Part shown: positions 15,042 through 22,252 of the stretch, in pieces
Numbering within the stretch: the first letter of the stretch is position 1
Layout of the letters: every line of letters begins with the position of its first letter
Assembly (NCBI GenBank): GCA_020722685.1
Contig: DYKH01000073.1
Coordinates: forward strand, 1 to 26,670
Length of the DNA stretch: 26,670 nucleotides
Source of the DNA: Caldithrix sp.
GTDB taxonomy: Bacteria > KSB1 > UBA2214 > DYKH01
Direction of reading: 5' to 3'
Program-made: the position numbers and the translations under genes
Notes under the pieces: generated by a model
Database searches by the model: none
The model's input: only the letters and a program-made list of their open reading frames with translations
Told to the model about the DNA's origin: nothing

Positions 15042-16301
15042 TCAATTGTAAAGTAGATACTTTTCCCTTAACTGGTAAAACTTCTCCACACTTTGCCGGC
15101 AATAGGTTAGAATACTCTCGGCCGTATCTCCCCTCGTCAAGGCGGCAAAAACATGAGCATTGCCCGACAATCGGTTCATGGTTTGTTCATTGATGCTGAG
15201 CTTCTCCGGATAAAGCCGGCGAAGGGTCGTCAACAAGCGAATGCCAAGCTCCACCGCTGGAAACACTTTGGCATCCTCAACGTAAAAGCGCAAACCGTGG
15301 CAGCGTTCGCCTTCGTATTGGGGATTCATGGCCGTTCCGGGCAAATCCATAGGAATGAAAGAAACCGTGTCCATCTTGATACCAGGAACTTGCTGAGCCC
15401 GCAGCTCTCGCAGCAGCAAGGCCGCGTCGATCCACGGCGCTCCGATTGTCTTGAAAGGGGCGGACGTACCGCGACCTTCGGAAATATTGGTAGCTTCCAG
15501 GAGACACATACCTGGATAGACAAGTGCAGTTTGCGGATCCGTCATATTGGGTGAAGGCTTGATCCAAGGCAGGCCGGTCTCTGTGAAGAATTCATTGCGG
15601 CGCCAACCCTGCATTGGAATCACCCGCAAATCTGCTCTCACCCCGTTCCGCAGCCAGCCTTCCTCGTTGAACATTTTTGCCAGCTCGCCATTGGTAAGTC
15701 CGTGTCGCAAGGCAATCTCGTGAATGCCGACAAAGGACTTGAGTTCCGGTTGCAGCATCGGACCTTCCACGAGAGCGCCGCCAATGGGATTGGGACGATC
15801 CAAGACCATGAATGGGATACCGTTTTCCGCAGCAGCTTCCATGGCTAAGGACATGGTGCTGATATAGGTGTAGAATCGCGCGCCAACGTCTTGGATGTCG
15901 AACATCAATAGCTCGATGCCGTTGAGCATTTCCGCGCTCGGTTTGTTATTCCGGCCGTACAGACTGTGGACCGGCACTCCGGCGGATGAGTCCGTTTCTT
16001 GCTGCAGCGGTTGGCCCCCTTCTATCCTGCCGCGGATGCCGTGCTCCGGAGCGTATAGCGCAGCCAGCTTGACCCCGTCGGCGCCCAGCAAGACATCGAC
16101 AATATGCCGACCATCCCGTGTGACGGCTGTGTGATTGGTTACCAGGCCGATTTGTTTTCCCTTGATCTCAGCAAAGCGCGAATTGATCAGGACATCGAGA
16201 CCGGTAAGAACCTTGATGGGCGGCTCTTTTCGCAGAAATTTGCATTGCGAAAAACTTGTCAGGACGACCAGGATTAGACAAAAGTACCCATTCCGGCGCA
16301 T
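15042..16301 (-). CDS. NamZ-type exo-beta-N-acetylmuramidase (DUF1343, GH171)
   Basis: 419 aa from ATG 16301, which has a strong GGGAGGGAG ribosome site. The frame runs back to 16484 but that part overlaps the MltD-like gene. The N-terminus is a signal peptide with a possible, non-ideal lipobox (FSQC, Cys20). The DUF1343 body shows LVTNHTAVTRDGRH, LYAPEHGIRG (82-91, containing E86 in the motif where the catalytic Glu is proposed), GARFYTYISTMSLAMEAAAE, PFMVLDRPNPIGG and EATNISEGRGT. NamZ of Bacillus subtilis (YbbC) releases N-acetylmuramic acid from the non-reducing end of peptidoglycan fragments. It lies 13 bp after the MltD-like gene, fitting a role trimming muropeptides that enzyme releases. 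Confidence 0.9.
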   Translation of the reverse strand: MRRNGYFCLILVVLTSFSQCKFLRKEPPIKVLTGLDVLINSRFAEIKGKQIGLVTNHTAVTRDGRHIVDVLLGADGVKLAALYAPEHGIRGRIEGGQPLQQETDSSAGVPVHSLYGRNNKPSAEMLNGIELLMFDIQDVGARFYTYISTMSLAMEAAAENGIPFMVLDRPNPIGGALVEGPMLQPELKSFVGIHEIALRHGLTNGELAKMFNEEGWLRNGVRADLRVIPMQGWRRNEFFTETGLPWIKPSPNMTDPQTALVYPGMCLLEATNISEGRGTSAPFKTIGAPWIDAALLLRELRAQQVPGIKMDTVSFIPMDLPGTAMNPQYEGERCHGLRFYVEDAKVFPAVELGIRLLTTLRRLYPEKLSINEQTMNRLSGNAHVFAALTRGDTAESILTYCRQSVEKFYQLREKYLLYN

Positions 16302-16314
16302 CCGCGCTCCCTCC

Positions 16315-18477
16315 CTACTCAGTTTGGTTGTCAGCAAATTCTTTGTTGATAGCAACCACAACCGGTACGTCGATTTCATCCCCTGGATGCAGGAGAAGAA
16401 GCTCGCGATTCTTATTATACCTAAGGAGTAGCCAGTAAGGTATCTGCAGGTGGCGCTGGCACAATGCCCAGATGTTATCACCATCTTGAATAGTGTACTT
16501 TCTGAGGCCGTCCAACTTGTAGCTGCCGAAAAAGTCCTCCTGAATGGCGCGATGGTATTCCAGTCTTCTGCGATGGAATTCGGCCGCGGTGGTCCGAGTC
16601 AGCACCAATCGCAGTCGTCGGCCCACTTGAATTTCTTGCCCGTAGGGCAGATGATTTTCCATACGTAGACGTTGCGTCGGCACTTGTAACCATTCGGCAT
16701 AGTGTCCTAATGTCTCTTCCGGCTGCACGACGATCCAGCCTCCTTGAGGCTCTTCAAAATCCACCTCAAACGACCAGGATGGATTAGGTGCTGCCCCTGC
16801 CAAGGAGGCCGAAAACCTTTGGTAAAATTCGGGAAGTGGTTCCGGGCCATAAGGAACCGGCTCGGTTTCGGATTCTAATTCGGGAATCGGGGCCTTTGCG
16901 TCCGCTTCTTCGCTTGTTGGAATCAGGTCAGCAAGAGGTGATGGCTCAATCTGATCGGATTGAGCAGGAGAAGGAGTATGAGTAGAAGCAAGAGCAGGAG
17001 CAGGAGAAAGAGCGGGAGCTGGGGCCGGTTCCAAACCACCACCAAGGGTTTCGGCTTGAGCGGTGGGAAGACTGCCAGGGACATTTTCCGCCAGCAATAC
17101 CATTTCCTTTTCCTTGGGCGCGACCGGCAATTCCAAGAGCTGACCTTCTCGCAGTCGGCGCGCATCGCGGATGTCATTCAAGGCCATTAACTCGTCCACT
17201 CGGACCCCAACTTGTCTGGCAATGGAACTAAGATTATCACCGGCTTGAACTTTGTAATAGCGATCGCGAATCTGTTGTTCATGCTTTTCCGCTTGCGGCA
17301 TTTGCGCATAAAGAACGCTGGCGTCAAAATCCGGCAAAGCAGGCAAGCGCAACCTGTATCCTTGGGGAATGCGACGATTTGACTTGATCACCGGCGGACG
17401 TAGCGCAGGATTGAGCTGGGCTATGGTTTCCTTGTCCAATTTGAACTTGCTGGCCAAAACATCCAGCGTGACATAGTCCGGCACCTCGAAGGTATGATAG
17501 CGAGCGGCTGGCTCAAAAGCTATGGTGCCAAAGTAGGTCTCATAATTTTCGGCAATGTGTTTGGCGGCTAAAAACTCGGCGTAAAAGTTGCGGGAGGCAA
17601 AGCCAAAACTGCGGCTTTTATAATTTTCGGCAATGACTCCCATATCATCGGTGCGTACCTGAGCTTTGGCGCGCTTCATGCCTTCCAGGCCGTGATTGTA
17701 GGCGGTGATCGCTAATGGCCAGGTGCCAAGCTCGGAATAGTTCTTCTTCAGCAGTCTGGCTGCGGCATCGGTAGCGATGGAAGGGTCCAGGCGCTCATCG
17801 ACCGAATAGTCGATTTTCATGAACAGCCGCCCGGTGGAGCGGGTGAACTGCCAAATGCCGGCGGCTCCCATTTTGGAATAGGCTTTGTAATTGAACGAGG
17901 ATTCTACGTGCGGCAAATAGCCAAGCTCGACGGGCAATCCATAGCGTTGAAAGACTTCTTGAATTTCCGCCAGATATCGGCCCGAGCGCTCCAATCCCAG
18001 CTTGAAACGCTCGCGCAAGCCTTTCTGTCCACGAACGTTTGCCGCGGCCCTGCTGAACTTATCCGCGTCGGCAACACCGGCCCAGAGATTAAAAACACGT
18101 TGCTCTTTTTCATTCAGCAAAGCCGGATCAACCGGCTGAGGCAGACCGGCAAGCCTTTTCAGAATGGCAACGTACTCGTCCTTGGCTTTTTCGACTTTGC
18201 GCCATTGGATGCGCGTGCTAATGCTTTCGTCAAAATAATCCCTGAGCTTGACGGTCTCGTAAATGATATCCAAATGCTCCGCATCATGAATCACTACCTC
18301 ATGCTCGGAATATTGTGCATAAACCTTGATCCAAAAGTCGACATTATCTTGAAGCTGCGGCGGAATCGGAAACAGCTCTTCTGAGGCAACCATCTTGGTG
18401 ACAGCCGTAAGGATGAAAACCGCCATCAGCGCGCGCGCCCTACTCACAATCCATTCACAGTGCCCATCAAAATACAT
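16315..18477 (-). CDS. MltD-like lytic murein transglycosylase with LysM domains
   Basis: 720 aa from ATG 18477, with GAGG about 11 nt upstream. A GTG at 18489 is possible but less well placed. An uncleaved or signal sequence (about 12-32) precedes an MltD-type N-domain. The GH23 transglycosylase domain follows, with catalytic E192 in HVESSFN, then GAAGIWQF and ITAYNHG. Next come a LysM-like segment (332-377), a clear LysM (408-452, YKVQAGDNLSSIARQ), a Pro-Ala-Ser linker (482-517), a degenerate LysM (582-625) and a C-terminal LysM (660-706, YTIQDGDNIWAL). The enzyme cleaves glycan strands non-hydrolytically, giving anhydro-muropeptides. The linker is encoded by a hexamer repeat array. First gene of the probable operon with namZ-type and MEMO genes. 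Confidence 0.9.
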   Translation of the reverse strand: MYFDGHCEWIVSRARALMAVFILTAVTKMVASEELFPIPPQLQDNVDFWIKVYAQYSEHEVVIHDAEHLDIIYETVKLRDYFDESISTRIQWRKVEKAKDEYVAILKRLAGLPQPVDPALLNEKEQRVFNLWAGVADADKFSRAAANVRGQKGLRERFKLGLERSGRYLAEIQEVFQRYGLPVELGYLPHVESSFNYKAYSKMGAAGIWQFTRSTGRLFMKIDYSVDERLDPSIATDAAARLLKKNYSELGTWPLAITAYNHGLEGMKRAKAQVRTDDMGVIAENYKSRSFGFASRNFYAEFLAAKHIAENYETYFGTIAFEPAARYHTFEVPDYVTLDVLASKFKLDKETIAQLNPALRPPVIKSNRRIPQGYRLRLPALPDFDASVLYAQMPQAEKHEQQIRDRYYKVQAGDNLSSIARQVGVRVDELMALNDIRDARRLREGQLLELPVAPKEKEMVLLAENVPGSLPTAQAETLGGGLEPAPAPALSPAPALASTHTPSPAQSDQIEPSPLADLIPTSEEADAKAPIPELESETEPVPYGPEPLPEFYQRFSASLAGAAPNPSWSFEVDFEEPQGGWIVVQPEETLGHYAEWLQVPTQRLRMENHLPYGQEIQVGRRLRLVLTRTTAAEFHRRRLEYHRAIQEDFFGSYKLDGLRKYTIQDGDNIWALCQRHLQIPYWLLLRYNKNRELLLLHPGDEIDVPVVVAINKEFADNQTE
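16962..17021. repeat. Hexanucleotide repeat array inside the LysM linker
   Basis: Ten consecutive hexamers on the plus strand, mostly GAGNNG (GAGCAG, GAGAAG, GAGTAT, GAGTAG and so on). Read on the minus strand in frame, they encode the Pro-rich linker (S/T/A-P dipeptides). GAGTAT, GAGTAG and GAGCAG are also found at 13659-13724. Confidence 0.8.
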
Positions 18478-18937
18478 GAATACTTTCACCTCTTACCCGT
18501 AGATTAGATCCTTCAGTAACAATTTGGCTATCTGAAGCAAGAACCGTCATTGCGCCCAGGCGCATTCGCCTGTGGCGTGATCCGACCGCAGGGAGAAATC
18601 TATCTCTTCCGAATTTCCAAAGTTGTTCGAATTCGTTGCTCCCCGATTTCTCGTTCGCCATGGCCAACGAGAAATGAACCGTTCTTCAATCTACCCAGTT
18701 ACGATTCTTCGAACACGCCATCGAATCTCGCTGTGCTTTCCCCTGCCGGAACGCCATTATGATGTACAGCAAAAGCTTCATTCCGCCGATAAGATTTCCG
18801 CCTCCTCCCTACGCCTTTGAACACTCCCGCAAAATCATCAGGCGCATTCCGATGCGATACGACACCAGTCTGTGAAAAAAAATGAGTCTTGCTGCGCCAT
18901 GTCAGCAAACGAAAGATTCTTAAAGGCGAGAGGCAAT
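18478..18937. other. 460-bp spacer with REP-like hairpin and 30-bp palindrome
   Basis: No gene was recognised. CGCCCAGGCG (18553-18562) and CGCCTGTGGCG (18567-18577), just after CCGTCATTGCG, form an imperfect hairpin like common REP elements. The long palindrome at 18646-18675 is listed separately. Downstream of the SWIM gene stop, the minus strand has a TTGCTG/CAGCAA hairpin (about 18896-18915). A run of eight T (complement of about 18875-18882) follows it after six bases: a possible weak terminator for that gene. Confidence 0.5.
18646..18675. repeat. 30-bp near-perfect palindrome
   Basis: The arms are ATTTCTCGTT (18646-18655) and AACGAGAAAT (18666-18675). They flank a core with GCCATGGC (18657-18664), with only one mismatched pair (18656/18665). 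This gives 14 of 15 complementary pairs with no loop. It lies about 170 bp upstream of the MltD-like start and has no T-tract, so it is an operator, cruciform or REP-type sequence rather than a standard terminator. Confidence 0.8.
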
Positions 18938-19411
18938 CTACCCGAGAGGATCACTGTCAATATCATACCAATCGTCAATCTTCTTGGCGAGAAACAAATC
19001 TGCAAAGCTGGGATTCTGCCGAATGATGTTGGAAACGATCTCCACCAGCCGATCCTTGTCCATGGCTCTGACTGACTGCAAGGTAAGGCCGACGTCGAGG
19101 AAATCACTGCTATCGTTCACCCAGCCATAAAGCAAGGCGACCGAATGCTTACAAATCCGATGCGAGCGCCGGCAAGTACACGAGGTCGCAATTTCATCGC
19201 CGTGAAGGGTTATTTCTACATCATACCCTTCTAAGAAATTGCCGACGCGTCCCGATATTTTGTTGCGGAACACAGTCGCTCTGGTGATCTGAGAGTTTTC
19301 ATAGAATGCCAGCGCCTTGCCGCCGGCCACCTCACGATCAAGGGCCTCAATATCTTGGAGCTGCAATTGCCGCAGCTCGATGGCCACTTTTTCACTTTTG
19401 TCTGATTGCAT
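18938..19411 (-). CDS. SWIM zinc-finger domain protein
   Basis: 157 aa. Residues 78-89 contain C78-x-C80-x6-C87-x-H89 (CTCRRSHRICKH), the SWIM zinc-finger pattern CxCx(n)CxH. The sequence before it (TRATVFRNKISGRVGNFLEGYDVEITLHGDEIATS) is the usual beta-hairpin that leads into a SWIM finger, and HSVALLYGWV follows. SWIM modules bind DNA or proteins and often precede SNF2-family helicases, but here the protein stands alone with a helical C-terminal part (about 105-150). No clear ribosome site precedes ATG 19411. No helicase partner is in the window. The domain call is good; the cellular role is unknown. Confidence 0.8.
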   Translation of the reverse strand: MQSDKSEKVAIELRQLQLQDIEALDREVAGGKALAFYENSQITRATVFRNKISGRVGNFLEGYDVEITLHGDEIATSCTCRRSHRICKHSVALLYGWVNDSSDFLDVGLTLQSVRAMDKDRLVEIVSNIIRQNPSFADLFLAKKIDDWYDIDSDPLG

Positions 19412-19543
19412 GATGGCAGTAGATTGAGCAGGTCAGTCTACCTCCTTTTACAAAAAAACAGTACCTCTATTGCGGATTCATTCACGGTCTTCCTTACAAT
19501 CCATTGGCAAGACGCGAAGAGCATTCGTCCTGGCTTGGTCCAC

Positions 19544-19634
19544 TGAAACCTGGAGAAGCAATCGCGACGCCATGTTGCTCCTTGCAACCTGAAGCTTGCA
19601 TTGAAATCTGGGAAAGCTATCGCTGCGCAATGTT
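19544..19634. repeat. Degenerate direct repeat in a gene spacer
   Basis: Segments 19544-19576 and 19602-19634 (33 bases each, 58-bp offset) agree at about 26 of 33 positions, both running from TGAAA-CTGG to ATGTT. They lie in the spacer 19412-19698 between the alpha/beta hydrolase stop and the SWIM gene start. AAGACGCGAA occurs just before them (19509-19518). No gene is supported here. Confidence 0.5.
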
Positions 19635-19698
19635 ACAAAAACAGGTTCAAATATACAAGCATTAAATTCGCGCAAGCGGGTCGTCTCCCATCATGTGC

Positions 19699-20469
19699 TC
19701 ATTCAACCGCCATAAGGTATCGGTGCGCCCAAGTCGCTATCATGGACGCGGCGTAAACGGCATCGCTTTCGCGGCTCAACAAATGGTCGGCATGATCAAT
19801 GGCGATGAAGCTTTTGGGCTGCCGGGCGTCTGCAAAAAGCCTTTCGGCGTGCAGTATCGGAACCGTGGTGTCGTCGGTGGCTTGCAAGATCAAATAAGGA
19901 CGGTGCAGGTTACGAAGACTTTCCTGCATCCGATTCTGCTGCAAATCGTCGAAGAATTGCTTCTTGATCCGAAACCTTTTGCCGCCGATGACCACTTCTG
20001 CCGCCCCTTTGGCTTCCGCTTCCTCTTTGGTGCTGCGCAAGAGCTCACCTAAATGGGTTGGATCGTGCGGCGCCGCCAGGGTGACGACGGCAGCGGCGCT
20101 GGGAATTCTTCCTGCCGCTTGCAGGACGGCTGCCCCGCCTAAGGAATGGCCGATCAGGAGCTTTGGCGCTTCGAATTCTCGCTTTAGGAATTCTGCAGCG
20201 GCGACAACGTCTGCCACATTAGAAGAAAAATTGGTATCGGCGAAATCTCCTTCGCTCTCTCCGATGCCGGTAAAATCAAAGCGCAAAACCGCAATGTCTC
20301 GCTCCGCCAAGGCGCGGCCCACCCGAGCGACGGTCTTGATGTTTTTCGAACAGGTAAAGCAATGGGCAAAGAGCGCATAGGCGATGGGCGACCGCCCGTC
20401 GGGCGCATCCAAATAAGCCGCCAGATTTTGTCCTTCAGCATTACTAAAAAAGTGCTTTTGTGATGTCAT
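19699..20469 (-). CDS. Alpha/beta hydrolase (serine hydrolase)
   Basis: 256 aa, a complete single domain. The nucleophile elbow is GHSLGG with S109. The oxyanion-hole region is ALFAHCFTCSKN, the likely acid is D199 or D200 in QATDDTTVP, and the catalytic His is in IDHADHL (H226 or H229). The sequence pattern closely resembles the N-terminal domain of bifunctional alpha/beta hydrolase-OsmC proteins, but no OsmC domain follows: the frame stops at 19699 after WAHRYLMAVE. GAGGA about 9 nt upstream supports ATG 20469. It is probably cytoplasmic, since there is no signal peptide. The substrate (ester, amide or peptide) is unknown. It is divergent from the plus-strand membrane gene. Confidence 0.87.
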   Translation of the reverse strand: MTSQKHFFSNAEGQNLAAYLDAPDGRSPIAYALFAHCFTCSKNIKTVARVGRALAERDIAVLRFDFTGIGESEGDFADTNFSSNVADVVAAAEFLKREFEAPKLLIGHSLGGAAVLQAAGRIPSAAAVVTLAAPHDPTHLGELLRSTKEEAEAKGAAEVVIGGKRFRIKKQFFDDLQQNRMQESLRNLHRPYLILQATDDTTVPILHAERLFADARQPKSFIAIDHADHLLSRESDAVYAASMIATWAHRYLMAVE

Positions 20470-20763
20470 TATCGAGTCCTCAAGCGAAATGCGAAATCTC
20501 CTGTCTCTTTCCAGCTAATCCCTGACTGCGTGGGGTTCATTCACTTTTTTCTTTCAGCGATTAAAACACTTGCTTTTTATGGGGCATTTCTTATCTTTTC
20601 CCGGCGATCAAGCCATTCCGCATCTGGCATCCATCCGAATCCAATGTCGACTGAAAGCGCATTACAGCGACTGCCCCACTTGCTTCACTTTTACGGGATC
20701 AGGATGGATAGCCGCTTTGATTACCAGCCGTTCGTTCGCTTCATTAACCGACAGGAGGCTTTT

Positions 20764-21192
20764 ATGGTAGCACCGTTTCGCATCAGAAGGCCGGCCACGG
20801 GTGTCAAGGCCGCAGCTCAACCCACAGAGGACGATTTCAAGTTTTATTTGGACAGACTATTAAAAATGATCCCGGCGGAAGTGGTCAGCCTGTACGTCGT
20901 TGGCATTGGCTTTATCCCGGTGGAAAAACCCGTTGTGCTGGTGATATGGGCCCTGCTCTCACTGGTTGGGGTGGTTCTCATCCGCGCTTACGGCACAAAG
21001 GATCCCGAGGCGGCCAAAGTGATCGATTGGACGCATGTGGCCATTTCTTCGGTGGCGTTTGTGATTTGGGTGTATTCGTTAGGCGGGCCGTTCGAGGCGT
21101 ACCATCTATACATCCCCTATGTCGGCTCGCTTCTGGTGCTTGCCTGGACCTTCTTTGTGCCCATATTCTACAAAGGACCGGAGCCGGTATAG
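20764..21192 (+). CDS. Small hypothetical membrane protein
   Basis: 142 aa, not assigned to a family. The start is fixed by a perfect AGGAGG (20753-20758) five bases before ATG 20764. The frame is open back to 20530, but without a good ribosome site. A soluble N-terminus (QPTEDDFKFYLDRLLKMIPAEVVSLY) leads into four predicted membrane helices (about 45-62, 68-86, 92-110, 117-136), with a short acidic/basic loop (RAYGTKDPEAAKVIDW). It is the only gene here on the plus strand. Its 294-bp upstream spacer must hold divergent promoters for it and the hydrolase. It ends at an intrinsic terminator. No function can be assigned. Confidence 0.78.
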   Translation: MVAPFRIRRPATGVKAAAQPTEDDFKFYLDRLLKMIPAEVVSLYVVGIGFIPVEKPVVLVIWALLSLVGVVLIRAYGTKDPEAAKVIDWTHVAISSVAFVIWVYSLGGPFEAYHLYIPYVGSLLVLAWTFFVPIFYKGPEPV

Positions 21193-21219
21193 ATACCGGT
21201 TCTTAGGGAGAAGCTAGGC

Positions 21220-21254
21220 AATCCGGCAAGGCGAAAAACCGCGCCGGATTTTTT
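21220..21254 (+). terminator. Intrinsic terminator of the small membrane protein gene
   Basis: AATCCGGC (21220-21227) and GCCGGATT (21243-21250) form an 8-bp stem followed by a T-run on the plus strand, about 30 bases past the stop. A second short palindrome, CCGGTAT and ATACCGG (21184-21199), spans the stop codon itself. Confidence 0.8.
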
Positions 21255-21297
21255 GTTTATACCCCAGCATCCGCCGGCGAGATCAAGGAAATCCCCT

Positions 21298-21333
21298 AAA
21301 AATTGCCTATTTGCCGTCGAGCAAATAGGCAAT
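21298..21333 (-). terminator. Intrinsic terminator overlapping the end of the HAD gene
   Basis: On the minus strand ATTGCCTATTTGC (21333-21321), a 6-base loop and GCAAATAGGCAAT (21314-21302) make a perfect 13-bp stem, followed by T residues down to 21298. The TAG stop of the HAD gene (21309-21307) lies inside the 3' arm, so the last codons of the gene form half of the hairpin. Confidence 0.88.
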
Positions 21334-22143
21334 CAATTGATCCCCATAAGTAAAATCGGCCATAAGGATATCGCAGCCGGCTTTGGTCAGCCGTTCGATT
21401 TTGCGATCATTCCAACCATAACCCCTCACCTCGTCCGAAGCGATGCCCACAGCAATGGCGCCGTTCTCTTTAGCATTGCGGATTTCTACCGGGCCATCGC
21501 CCAACACGACCAACTCTGAGCCGTGCAGTTGATGATTTTTCATAATCTCTTTGATGACCTTGTCTTTCGAGTACTCTTCCACCGAGCCAATGGCTCCGTA
21601 AATGCCGCCCTCGAAATAGCGGGCCACTCCCAACACTCGGGCCTCGTTGCGAACATCTTCTTGGTCGGTGCCGCTGGCGGCGTACATCAGCACACCACGC
21701 GCTGCCAATTCCTTGCAGAAATGTATCGAGCCGCGCACGGTGCTGTCTTCGAGAGTCCGCTGGCCACGCTGCAAAGCCGCAATCCGCTGCCGTACCGGGA
21801 CCATTAACCGCTCGTTATAGATATTTTTGTATCCCCAGGAATCCAGAATTCTCTGCTTCGGCACCAGCCCCGTATCGTGCACCATCTCCACCAGCGCTTC
21901 CATCTGTAGAATAGTCTGGATACCGGTGGAATCATCAATGTATCGTCGAACCCTGTCGATAACCTCCGGGGTGGCAGGCTTCTCGCCACAGATGCTCTCG
22001 ATCATGACAGGTTCCATAATTTTCTCCCAGCCTTCCCGCAAAAGAGAAATGGTGCCGTCAAAGTCAAAAATCGCGTGTTTTACCTTTCCGCGTTCCAAAT
22101 GCGGGTTTAAAATGCGTATGTCTGTACCCTCTAATATCTCCAT
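21307..22143 (-). CDS. HAD-superfamily hydrolase (predicted phosphatase)
   Basis: 278 aa. Motif I is IFDFDGT (D27 nucleophile, D29 acid/base). Motif II is in MYAASGTDQED, motif III is the lysine in YSKDKVIKEI, and motif IV is VVLGDGPVEIRNAKENG. A helical cap (about 40-140) between motifs I and II places it with subclass I HADs such as phosphoglycolate-phosphatase-like enzymes. A leader of about 20 residues (EILEGTDIRILNPHLERGKV) precedes motif I, and the C-terminus is extended (YGWNDRKIERLTKAGCDILMADF). AAAGGGA upstream of ATG 22143 supports the start. It follows the GH-A-like lipoprotein gene by 109 bp and may dephosphorylate a sugar phosphate, but the substrate is not evident. Confidence 0.87.
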   Translation of the reverse strand: MEILEGTDIRILNPHLERGKVKHAIFDFDGTISLLREGWEKIMEPVMIESICGEKPATPEVIDRVRRYIDDSTGIQTILQMEALVEMVHDTGLVPKQRILDSWGYKNIYNERLMVPVRQRIAALQRGQRTLEDSTVRGSIHFCKELAARGVLMYAASGTDQEDVRNEARVLGVARYFEGGIYGAIGSVEEYSKDKVIKEIMKNHQLHGSELVVLGDGPVEIRNAKENGAIAVGIASDEVRGYGWNDRKIERLTKAGCDILMADFTYGDQLIAYLLDGK

Positions 22144-22252
22144 TATACTGCTTCCCTTTCCAAAACAGTTTCAAACGGTTTGTCGTGAAAGTGGTTCTGC
22201 TCCAATTGGCCAGAGTGACGATCCCTTGCCGCCTCCTGACGGAATACTGAGA

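Noticed and set aside
16923..17177. Leucine-run open frame (84 aa, minus strand) at the LysM linker
   Set aside because: It is the hexamer repeat read in an alternative frame inside the MltD-like gene, which is clearly the coding frame.
18593..18652. GAGAAATC and GATTTCTC inverted pair as a terminator
   Set aside because: The 44-base loop is long and no T-tract follows. The right arm is better explained as part of the 30-bp palindrome.
19478..19675. 65-aa minus-strand open frame between the SWIM and hydrolase genes
   Set aside because: It spans a degenerate direct repeat, has no ribosome site and looks like translated repeat sequence.
20530..20763. N-terminal extension of the small membrane protein back to 20530
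   Set aside because: The frame is open, but only ATG 20764 has a ribosome site (a perfect AGGAGG at 5-nt spacing). The extension has no conserved character.
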